From Gordonia sp. PP30 (lineage in GTDB: Bacteria > Actinomycetota > Actinomycetes > Mycobacteriales > Mycobacteriaceae): a stretch of DNA of 64,000 nt. Position 1 is the first letter of the stretch. Each line of letters opens with the position of its first letter. The translations under genes were made by a program, and so were the position numbers. The stretch covers positions 1,178,001 to 1,242,000 of the forward strand of contig NZ_CP095864.1 of NCBI RefSeq assembly GCF_023100845.1. The letters run 5' to 3'. The notes under the pieces were generated by a model. The model did no database searches, had not been told where the DNA came from, and was given only the letters and a program-made list of their open reading frames with translations. Positions 35,033 to 41,806 of the stretch are shown here, piece after piece.

Positions 35033-35061
35033 TTGTCTAAACATCACGGCGGGCGTATCCT
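35033..35061 (+). promoter_or_regulatory. sigma-70-type promoter of the HNH gene
   Basis: TTGTCT (35033-35038), 17-nt spacer, TATCCT (35056-35061), followed by a GAAAGGGG ribosome-binding site before ATG 35107. The best -35/-10 pair in the window. Confidence 0.65.
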
Positions 35062-35106
35062 GGGGGTAGGGGAAGGACTATCCGCCGGCAGCGAAAGGGG
35101 TCCGCG

Positions 35107-36657
35107 ATGTGCGACGACGCGTTCGACGCCGACGCCCTGCTGCCGGAGTTGACGCCGGCGGAGTTGGTGGCGGTGATCGGCGCCGCCGAGCAGCGGCTGA
35201 TTGATGCACCGCTGGCCGCGCTGTCGGAGGATGGTCTTCTCGCCTTGCTGGAATCCCGGGAGCAGGCGCGCCGTAAGAGTGTGGTCGCCGATGCGGCGCT
35301 GCTGGTGGAGATCTCCGACCGCGGCGCCTACCGGCGCGCCGGGTACACCACACTGCATCAGTTGCTCGCCCACGGACTGCGGATCGGGGAAGCCGAATCC
35401 CGGCGCCGCCGGGTGACCGCGGCCTCGGTCGGCCGGTTCACCGCGATGACCGGCGAGCGTCTGGCGCCGAAGTATCCGGCGACCGCGGTCGCGGTCGCCG
35501 ACGGGGCGATCGGGGACGGACACGTGTGGGCGATCGACGAGGTGATGGACAAGATCCCGGCCTCGGTCGACCCGGAGCAGCGGGCGCGGGCCGAGGAACT
35601 ATTGGCCGCGGCGGCCCGCACCCTGGACTCGGCCGGTGTCACCATCGTCGGGAACCGGATCCTGGCCCACCTCGACCCCGACGGCACTCTCGCCGACGAT
35701 AAAGACCGGCAGCGGCAGGCCAAGTTCCGACTCTCCGCGCAGGACCGGCAGTTGATGTCGGCAGTCCAGGCCCGCCTGACGCCGCAGTTGCGGGCCGAGT
35801 TCGAGGTCATGTTCACCCAGTGGGCCACCCCCGGCATGAACAACCCCGACGACCCCGATTCCCCGCACGGGGCGGCCGATCAGCCCGGCCTCGACCCGGC
35901 CGTGCTCGCCGCGGCGGCCGAGCGCGATACGCGGCTGTTGGGCCGGCGTCAGCACGACGCGCTGCTGGCCCTGTTGGCGTGGGCCAACGCGCAGTCGGTG
36001 CACGCTAAGCCGGAGAGTCTGCGTAATCAGATCGTGGTGACCGTGACCGATGAGGATCTGGCTCGCGGGGCCGGCATCGCCTGGACGACGACCGGGACCC
36101 GGATGCCGGTCTCGGATCTGGTGAAGATGGCCGCCGACGCGGTCCCGTATCTGGCCGTGTTCGCCAAGGCCACCGGGCAGCCGCTCTACCTCGGGCGGGC
36201 GCACCGGCTGGCGTCGCGCGCGCAACGCTTGGCGTTGTTCGCCCGGGACCGCGGCTGTACCGCCCCGGGCTGTACGCGGCCGTTCTCTCAGTGCGAGATG
36301 CACCATGCGCCGGACTGGCAGGACGGCGGTCCTACCGACATCGACCACCTGGGAGGCGCGTGCGGCAAGCACAACCGCTGGAATGGGAAGAATCCGGGTG
36401 ATTGGGAATCGACCGTCCTGACCGGCGGCCCGGACAGGGGCCGCATGGCATGGCGGCCGGTCGGACAGGACGGGCCGTGGATCGTCAATCCGCTGTTCCA
36501 CCCGGACAAACTCCGCACTGGACCGCATACCCCGGAAGCAGAGCGCACCCCGCCGCCGGCGGTCAATCACCGGCTCGGCACCACCGGCCCGCCCGGGATC
36601 GGAACCACCGCCGAATCCGGCGTCACGCGCCTCAGCTGGAAGGACCTGGCAGCCTGA
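35107..36657 (+). CDS. 13E12-family HNH endonuclease (DUF222)
   Basis: A 516-residue protein. The N-terminal DUF222 region (about 10-330) contains LLVEISDRGAYRRAGYTT and the long helical segment typical of the REP13E12 family. The C-terminal HNH nuclease is CTAPGCTRP, then CEMHHAPDW, then DIDHLGGACGKHNRW, with two Cys pairs and the His-Asn-His core. This family is repeated and mobile-like in mycobacterial and Gordonia genomes. It has its own promoter and no partner genes. It lies between the two halves of the kinase locus and is followed by a tandem/inverted repeat, but I see no terminal repeats that define an insertion. Confidence 0.9.
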   Translation: MCDDAFDADALLPELTPAELVAVIGAAEQRLIDAPLAALSEDGLLALLESREQARRKSVVADAALLVEISDRGAYRRAGYTTLHQLLAHGLRIGEAESRRRRVTAASVGRFTAMTGERLAPKYPATAVAVADGAIGDGHVWAIDEVMDKIPASVDPEQRARAEELLAAAARTLDSAGVTIVGNRILAHLDPDGTLADDKDRQRQAKFRLSAQDRQLMSAVQARLTPQLRAEFEVMFTQWATPGMNNPDDPDSPHGAADQPGLDPAVLAAAAERDTRLLGRRQHDALLALLAWANAQSVHAKPESLRNQIVVTVTDEDLARGAGIAWTTTGTRMPVSDLVKMAADAVPYLAVFAKATGQPLYLGRAHRLASRAQRLALFARDRGCTAPGCTRPFSQCEMHHAPDWQDGGPTDIDHLGGACGKHNRWNGKNPGDWESTVLTGGPDRGRMAWRPVGQDGPWIVNPLFHPDKLRTGPHTPEAERTPPPAVNHRLGTTGPPGIGTTAESGVTRLSWKDLAA

Positions 36658-36987
36658 CCACCACCTGAGTGGCCAGGCCGCTGGAACGTGCCGCGACGAG
36701 CGAGCACGTCCGAGGGGAGATCACGTCACCCTTCCGAGCCTGCATCGCCGCTGTGCTGGCGAATCTAGACCGTGCTGGCGAATCTAGACCGTGCTGGCGA
36801 ATCTGGACGGTGCGGTTCAGGTAACGCCAGCACGGTCCAGATCCGGCGGTCTCGCAGAAGAACACCAGCGGCGCCGACCCGGCGTGCTATCGGACCTCCC
36901 TCGTCTTTGACGCTCGTCGGAATGATCCCCCGGCCAGGCCGCAAGGCGGAGGGAGATCGAATGCGACAGCGGCCGTAGACTCGTCGC
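36658..36987. other. gene-free stretch after the HNH gene
   Basis: Holds the 19-bp direct/inverted repeat (36753-36842) and the -10 box for the next transcript. No gene is supportable here. Confidence 0.6.
36753..36842. repeat. three direct 19-bp units plus one inverted copy
   Basis: GTGCTGGCGAATCTAGACC at 36753, 36772 and (one base before the end varied) 36791. After 16 nt a reversed copy GCCAGCACGGTCCAGAT occupies 36826-36842. Any one unit can pair with the reversed copy to give a hairpin. Confidence 0.85.
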
Positions 36988-37014
36988 GTGTACCCGACTT
37001 GCGTGCCGCAGTGA
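36976..37014 (+). promoter_or_regulatory. -10 box and 8-codon leader ORF before membrane protein copy B
   Basis: TAGACT (36976-36981) is followed after 6 nt by GTG 36988, opening an 8-codon ORF (MYPTCVPQ). Its TGA (37012-37014) overlaps GTG 37011 of the next gene. This arrangement would couple a leaderless mini-ORF to the membrane protein. Confidence 0.4.
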
Positions 37015-37679
37015 CGGCATCACCGTCGAATGTTCCGCGAGGTCCTGCGGTCGTGGCGACCGTGATCCTGGCGACGATCGGGATCCTCGCGTTTACCGCG
37101 CCGTGGGTGGTCGTGCGAGCGGGTGACACGTCACTGGTGACCGTTACACTCTCGCGGCAGGTAGACACGGCGACGCCGGAGGTCGACGACTTCTCGGGCA
37201 GTCCGGGCTGGGCGATCTCGCTTGCCGCGCTGCTCGCGTTCCTCGCGGTCCGGGCGTGGCAGCGACCTACCACGGCCGGTTCGGCGGCGGCGTCGTCGAT
37301 CGGCGGCATCGTGGTGTTCGTGGTGGTTCTCCTGACGTGGATCGGCCGTGCGGCGTGGCCGAATCGAGCCCACCTGCCGGACGGGGTCGCGATCCACATG
37401 GGCTGGGCCTACTACGCGTCCCTCGGCTTGGCCGCGATGCTCCTCGTCGTGCCATGGGCGGTCGCCCGTGCCCCCGCTCGGTGGCTTGGCGGGTCAGTAC
37501 GGGTCAGTAGTAGAAGTACGCGACGACGTCGCCGATCCGCTGCTCGTCGAACATCGTCGCGCACCGCAACACGAAGCCGTCGTAGTCGCCGGTCTGCCGG
37601 CACGCCACGGGCTTGCCGATCGCCATCCCGCGCTCCCACACATTGTTCGTCGTGCCGTCGGCCGGGTCCTGGTACATGA
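37011..37679 (+). CDS. membrane protein, copy B, with antisense-overlapping tail
   Basis: A 222-residue paralogue of the protein at 33596. It shares SPSNVP, VATVILATIGILAFTAPWVV, SGSPGWAISLAALLA, HLPDGVAIHMGWAYY and the same four-helix order. It lacks the long Pro-rich N-terminus. Where copy A stops, copy B runs on for about 65 Arg/Ser-rich residues that overlie the opposite-strand lipoprotein gene (37504-37679), so the natural stop has probably been lost. GTG 37011 is favoured; TTG 36999 is possible. Confidence 0.6.
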   Translation: MTASPSNVPRGPAVVATVILATIGILAFTAPWVVVRAGDTSLVTVTLSRQVDTATPEVDDFSGSPGWAISLAALLAFLAVRAWQRPTTAGSAAASSIGGIVVFVVVLLTWIGRAAWPNRAHLPDGVAIHMGWAYYASLGLAAMLLVVPWAVARAPARWLGGSVRVSSRSTRRRRRSAARRTSSRTATRSRRSRRSAGTPRACRSPSRAPTHCSSCRRPGPGT

Positions 37680-37998
37680 CTTGTTCGGCAAGGTCGCAAC
37701 TCGGTCTGACGCTGACAGGTGTGGGCCAGGTCGGGATGGCGACCTTCAGTCGCTCGGCGAAGTCGGTGCGGTCCATCGCGTAGTAGCGCGGGGTGATCAG
37801 CCCGGGACACACCTGCGTGTGCGGCGGTGGACCGGCCATCGGCGCGGGATTTGCGAGCGGCGGGAACAGGTCTTCGGAGCGCTCGAAGGTGGTGTGGCCG
37901 GAAGGCTCGGGGGCGGCGTGGTCGTGGGTCGAACAGCCGGCCAGTATGCCGATCACAGCTATCAATGCGAGCTTCTGCAGTGAGCGCTCGGGGTGCAC
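37504..37998 (-). CDS. putative lipoprotein
   Basis: A 164-residue lipoprotein with signal segment LALIAVIGILAGC, lipobox LAGC with Cys22. The mature domain has four further cysteines (QVCPGL, PSCDLAE, VACRQT, LRCATM) that could form two disulfides. GTG 37998 overlaps the stop of kinase copy 2 (TAGTG), so the two are translationally coupled. It resembles DUF3558 proteins only loosely. Confidence 0.7.
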   Translation of the reverse strand: MHPERSLQKLALIAVIGILAGCSTHDHAAPEPSGHTTFERSEDLFPPLANPAPMAGPPPHTQVCPGLITPRYYAMDRTDFAERLKVAIPTWPTPVSVRPSCDLAEQVMYQDPADGTTNNVWERGMAIGKPVACRQTGDYDGFVLRCATMFDEQRIGDVVAYFYY

Positions 37999-39569
37999 TA
38001 CTGATCCGTCGGATAGATGAAGACCGCACCGAGAGCCGGGAGACTCGTTGATTTGCGATGGTATGCCGCGGTGATCCGCTGTTCCCAGTCTTGATACTCA
38101 GCGAGGTCAAGGTAAGGATCGGCAACTCGAACGGAGACTATCGTTCGCCGCTCGCCGTGGATCTGGACGACGTCCAGGACGGCGTCGATGACGGCCGCGG
38201 GTGCGAGGACGGAACTGAGTGCTGCTTGGGCTGTCGTGAGGTAAACGCGCGCTTTCCGGTTGGTCCACCACGAACGGATGGCGTAGACGCCGACGAGGAG
38301 AAGAACCACTCCGATCGTGCGGAAGAGGCCCACCGGCGCGCTGAGCTGGTGGCCGGGGCCGGTCATGTCCTGCGCGCTGAATGCGAACGCTCCTCCGGCC
38401 CAGATCGCAGGTACGGCGGCGATCGCCCATCCGGTGCCGCGTCGCTCAGCTGTGATGCGAGCGCGCCTCCAATAGTCTGCGGCCTCAACGCGATCCATGC
38501 CGAGTGTGTATCGGAGCAGCGTTGGAATTGGCGGCTGCGACGGCGGCGGTTGGTAGGCGGCGGCAGAGGGAGCGGCGGGTGATGGTGCGGGTGGCGCGCT
38601 CACGGGTGCTCCGAGTGGCGTCTGGACCGGAGTCGTCCGGGACGCCGACTGCGGGCGACTCGGAGTTTGCCGCAGGCCAATAGTGGTCGCAGGAGCGGGG
38701 AGCCCGGCGGACATCAGCGGAGTGGGATCTGCCTGGGGCTGCAGATCGCGGAGGAGGCTCACCCAGACACCGGGGGTGGGACGGTCGGCGACAGTCGTGG
38801 TGAGTGCTCGAACGAGGAGGGGTTTCAGGACTTCGAGATCCGCGGGCAGGTCGTCGGCGTCGCGGGTGTGCTGGTCACCGGCGAAGAGGCGCAGTACGAG
38901 GAGGCCGAGCTTGTAGGCATCGCCCTCGGGAGTGCCGACCTGTTCTCCGGCGGGAACGTTCCAGCTCGGCGTTTCGGCCTGGGGGAGGGCACTTCTGCCG
39001 CCATGGACCATGGCATCGCAGTCGAGAAAGTAGACCGCGCTGGTCGCCGGGTCGAAGAGAATGTTCTTGGGCGAGAAGTCGCCGATCGTGTAGCCGCCCT
39101 TGTGCAGGACCGCCATCGCGGTCGCCACGGAGATCAGCAGGTCGATCTGGGTGCGTCGGCTGATCGCGAAGCCGAGATTGCCGAGAAACTGCGGGCTGTT
39201 GAGTAGATGCTGGAATTCGTTGAGGATCGGTTTGCGGTCCGCGCCGCGCGGACTCGGCGAGGTGAACTCAGCCGGGACGGCAGGCATCAGAAAACCGGTG
39301 ACCGCGCCGGAGTCGGCGACCAGAGCGCAGGGCCACGCGAAGACGTCCAGCCGGCGGTCTCGCTGGACATCGTCGATCCCGGCCATGGTCGCGACCATGG
39401 CGTGGAGGGCGTCGACGTCGAGGTCGGCGAGTGGTCCGGGCTTGTACGCCTTGTAGACCATGTCCCGCCCGAAGAGCGCCGAACCGGTGCGCAGCACCGC
39501 GCCCTGACCGCCCTTGCCGAGTTCGTCGCCGAGGTTGAGCGCAGCGCGATCGATCGGTGTCGTGGTCAC
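37998..39569 (-). CDS. atypical membrane protein kinase (YegI-like), copy 2
   Basis: A 523-residue protein. Kinase-like domain: GKGGQGAVL (18-26), Lys40 in VYKAYK, catalytic loop GDFSPKN (Asp164, Asn169), DCD (183-185) and the shared LPQAETPSWNVP / AYKLGLLVLRLFAGDQHT blocks seen in copy 1. A Pro-rich linker leads to two membrane helices (about 415-435 and 447-467) and a C-terminal soluble domain, which differs from copy 1. GTG 39569 has an AAGGGGAA site. The upstream frame to 39899 is Arg-rich and not credible. Followed by the overlapping lipoprotein gene. Confidence 0.75.
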   Translation of the reverse strand: MTTTPIDRAALNLGDELGKGGQGAVLRTGSALFGRDMVYKAYKPGPLADLDVDALHAMVATMAGIDDVQRDRRLDVFAWPCALVADSGAVTGFLMPAVPAEFTSPSPRGADRKPILNEFQHLLNSPQFLGNLGFAISRRTQIDLLISVATAMAVLHKGGYTIGDFSPKNILFDPATSAVYFLDCDAMVHGGRSALPQAETPSWNVPAGEQVGTPEGDAYKLGLLVLRLFAGDQHTRDADDLPADLEVLKPLLVRALTTTVADRPTPGVWVSLLRDLQPQADPTPLMSAGLPAPATTIGLRQTPSRPQSASRTTPVQTPLGAPVSAPPAPSPAAPSAAAYQPPPSQPPIPTLLRYTLGMDRVEAADYWRRARITAERRGTGWAIAAVPAIWAGGAFAFSAQDMTGPGHQLSAPVGLFRTIGVVLLLVGVYAIRSWWTNRKARVYLTTAQAALSSVLAPAAVIDAVLDVVQIHGERRTIVSVRVADPYLDLAEYQDWEQRITAAYHRKSTSLPALGAVFIYPTDQ

Positions 39570-39640
39570 TGTTCCCCTTGTCGTGCATACCGTGGTGTGC
39601 AGAGAATATCCGAGATTCAACGGTGACACGTCACGTGGAT

Positions 39641-39676
39641 GGTCCCCGGCCGCGGGGAGGGGTGCGGCCGGGGACC
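39641..39676 (-). terminator. 13-bp hairpin after the DUF559-type gene
   Basis: GGTCCCCGGCCGC (39641-39653) and GCGGCCGGGGACC (39664-39676) form a perfect stem around GGGGAGGGGT. It lies between the stop of 39734 and the start of kinase copy 2, with no T-tract on either strand. Confidence 0.6.
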
Positions 39677-39733
39677 CACCCCTTCTCTGTCTGGGATTCG
39701 ACGGCGCGCGGAAATCGGATTCGCGCGCCGGGG

Positions 39734-40804
39734 TCACCAGGCGAAGGGGTCGTCGAACTTCGGTGGGAGTGGGACGGTCAATGCGCGGCGCAGGCCGCAC
39801 GGGTTGCACGGATCGCGGTCGATCATCTCGCCGGTCCAGCGGAAGACCTGGTACCCGAGGTCGCGGAGGCGAGCGTCGATCGCGTCGCGCTCGCGGCATT
39901 CGCGGTGCGGGCCGTCCGGATGGCGGGGCCGCCAGTCGCGCTCGCGCCGCCAGCCGCGGCGGTCGTCCTCGTCGCCGCGCCGGTCGAAATCGCAGAACCG
40001 GTCGACCTCTTCACAGAAGCCGATCACCTTCTGCTCGGGCCACACGAACGGCGGCGTGGCGACGACGATGCCGTCGTCGTCGATGATGTCGATACACAGC
40101 TCGGGTGTGGGCAGGCCGAGTCCGGCGAGGAGGATCCGGCTTCGGCTCTGGGATTCGGTCTGAGCGCGGCCGTCGAGCAGGGCGAGTGCGTCGGTGACAC
40201 GCTGGCGTTCGCCGGGACCCAGGAGCGCGGCCTCCGCTTCCAACTCGGCCATCGTCGCGATGCCTTCGCGGAGGATGCGGTCGCCGACGACCACGAAGCC
40301 GTCGCTCTGTGCGTACTGCCGGGGCCGCCACAGGTCGACGAGGGTCCGGGCCAGGCTGATCACCTCGACGCCCTCGACGACGACCGTCGACGGCGGCCGA
40401 TGATCATGAGTACTGGTCGCGGCGCTGCGCCGGATGGTCCTGCGCTCGTCGAGGTAGTTGTAGAACTCGATCGGGTCGTAGCGGTAGTGCGAGTAGGTTC
40501 GATGGCTGTTCTCCAGCGGCACCACGCCGTGCAGTCGGGCCGCGGTCTTGCCACCGACGACCAGCCCCGACACCTCCGGTAGCCGCAGGTAGGCGCCGAT
40601 CGCGGCCAGCAGCTGGCGGCGGCCGTCACCGCGGGCGATGTCCGGCGGGCCGAAGAACTCGCTTCGGAACTCGGCGATCAGCCCGGCGCGTTCGGCCGCC
40701 CGGATCGGAGCCATGGCCAGGCCGGCGGCCTTCAACTCGCTGCGATGGACGGCGTGGTCCAGGGTGCGGAGCAGATCGGGAACGGGTACTTCGGCGGTCG
40801 TCAT
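39734..40804 (-). CDS. AbiEi-type/DUF559-like protein
   Basis: A 356-residue protein. The N-terminal half resembles the actinobacterial AbiEi-like antitoxin region (helical start, then GGKTAARLHGVVPLE and VVVEGVEVISLARTLVDL). The C-terminal half resembles the DUF559/Vsr-like nuclease fold (TESQSRSRILLAGLGLPTPE, then the IGFCEEVDRFCDFD region, then LRDLGYQVFRWTGEMI). The usual EFDG metal patch is not cleanly present, so nuclease activity is doubtful. No toxin partner is adjacent. This family is common as a single gene in mycolic actinobacteria. Confidence 0.6.
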   Translation of the reverse strand: MTTAEVPVPDLLRTLDHAVHRSELKAAGLAMAPIRAAERAGLIAEFRSEFFGPPDIARGDGRRQLLAAIGAYLRLPEVSGLVVGGKTAARLHGVVPLENSHRTYSHYRYDPIEFYNYLDERRTIRRSAATSTHDHRPPSTVVVEGVEVISLARTLVDLWRPRQYAQSDGFVVVGDRILREGIATMAELEAEAALLGPGERQRVTDALALLDGRAQTESQSRSRILLAGLGLPTPELCIDIIDDDGIVVATPPFVWPEQKVIGFCEEVDRFCDFDRRGDEDDRRGWRRERDWRPRHPDGPHRECRERDAIDARLRDLGYQVFRWTGEMIDRDPCNPCGLRRALTVPLPPKFDDPFAW

Positions 40805-40854
40805 GTGACCACCGTCGTCGGTGCGTGTGCCGCGCGGAAGAGGTGGTTGCGGTG

Positions 40855-40884
40855 TGCTGTGGACAACTCACGTCGTCCACAGCA
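40855..40884. repeat. 10-bp inverted repeat with DnaA-box-like sequence
   Basis: TGCTGTGGAC (40855-40864) and GTCCACAGCA (40875-40884). The left arm extends to TGTGGACAA, the reverse of the mycobacterial DnaA box TTGTCCACA. It lies 50 bp upstream of the 40804 start. Confidence 0.5.
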
Positions 40885-41006
40885 TCGAGCCACCGGGTCT
40901 TGACGGGCCGGAGAACTATGCGGTACGTGACTCGGTGTCGAGGAGGTCGCCCCAGCCGTGGCGTTCGATGCTCGCGCGGAGTCGAGGGGTCGGGGTGTTG
41001 CCGGTC

Positions 41007-41038
41007 AACCATGTCGCGAGCGCGCCCGCGACATGGTT
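41007..41038 (-). terminator. terminator hairpin of the PIG-L gene
   Basis: AACCATGTCGCG (41007-41018) and CGCGACATGGTT (41027-41038), a perfect 12-bp stem with an 8-nt loop. Weaker outer pairing (GGGGTCGGGG with CCCCCCGACC) extends the structure. It lies 64 bp after the PIG-L stop. Nothing else is seen in 40885-41101. Confidence 0.65.
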
Positions 41039-41101
41039 CTGTCTGGCCCCCCGACCTCGGTCTGTGGTGCCCGTCCGGTCCGCGTCGTTGAGGGGGTCTT
41101 C

Positions 41102-41782
41102 TCAATCGGTGGGCCGGAGCCGGGTGAAGCCGGCGGCGTGGGCGGCGGGGAAGCCGTCGATCGGGCCGGTGGTCATCTCGACCTGGGCGCGCGCCTGGTC
41201 GACCACCGGGGTGCTCGGATCGAGAACGGAGAGGTACTCGCGGTGTTCGGCCAGGGAGGCGACGGCGGTCTCCACGAAGCCGTCGACGTCCACGGCGTGC
41301 GTCGAACCGGGGCCGTTGACGAACAGTGCACGCGGTGGATCCGGCAGGGAGTCGTAGGCGTCCACGACGGCCGCCGCGAACTCCATGTGATCACGCTGAT
41401 TGGGTCGCCCGGGAGCCCACTCGGGCCCGCCGTACAACGACAGCACGATGTCCGGGTTCACCCGCACGACGGTCTCGGCGATCTTCGCGCGCAGTTCGGG
41501 GGTGTTGAACAACTCGCTGTCGGTGAATCCCCAGAACTCGACCTCGCCGACGCCGACGACGGCTGCCGAGGCACGTTGCTCGTCCTCGCGGAGCGGCCCG
41601 GCCTGCTCCGGCGACATGCCTGCGATCCCGGCCTCGCCGGACGTCGCGAGGGCGTAGGTGACGACCTTGCCCTCGGCCGTCCACCTCGCGATGGCGGCTG
41701 CCATCCCGTACTCGGGATCGTCCGGATGAGCAACGAGCACGAGCGCGGTGGACCAGTCCCCGGGGAAAGCGGTGATCTCCAT
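41102..41782 (-). CDS. PIG-L/LmbE-family deacetylase
   Basis: A 226-residue zinc hydrolase. The metal motif reads AHPDDPEYG (residues 18-26), with Pro inserted where MshB/Mca have DDE, and the downstream His is in QRDHMEFAAAVVDAY. It is shorter than MshB or Mca and lacks their C-terminal part, so a different GlcNAc-type or other substrate is likely. ATG 41782 is only 24 bp from the divergent fdhA start; the promoters must overlap. Confidence 0.78.
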   Translation of the reverse strand: MEITAFPGDWSTALVLVAHPDDPEYGMAAAIARWTAEGKVVTYALATSGEAGIAGMSPEQAGPLREDEQRASAAVVGVGEVEFWGFTDSELFNTPELRAKIAETVVRVNPDIVLSLYGGPEWAPGRPNQRDHMEFAAAVVDAYDSLPDPPRALFVNGPGSTHAVDVDGFVETAVASLAEHREYLSVLDPSTPVVDQARAQVEMTTGPIDGFPAAHAAGFTRLRPTD

Positions 41783-41806
41783 GGCCCCAGACGCTACCCT
41801 GGATTC

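Noticed and set aside
39641..39676. a third member of the G-loop leader series
   Set aside because: Its loop is G-rich, but it lies after a minus-strand gene where the transcript loop would be C-rich, and no ECF-type promoter precedes it. A terminator is simpler.
40855..41038. replication origin suggested by DnaA-box-like sequence and hairpins
   Set aside because: Only one or two box-like matches, no dnaA/dnaN/gyr neighbours, and the strong hairpin is explained as a terminator.
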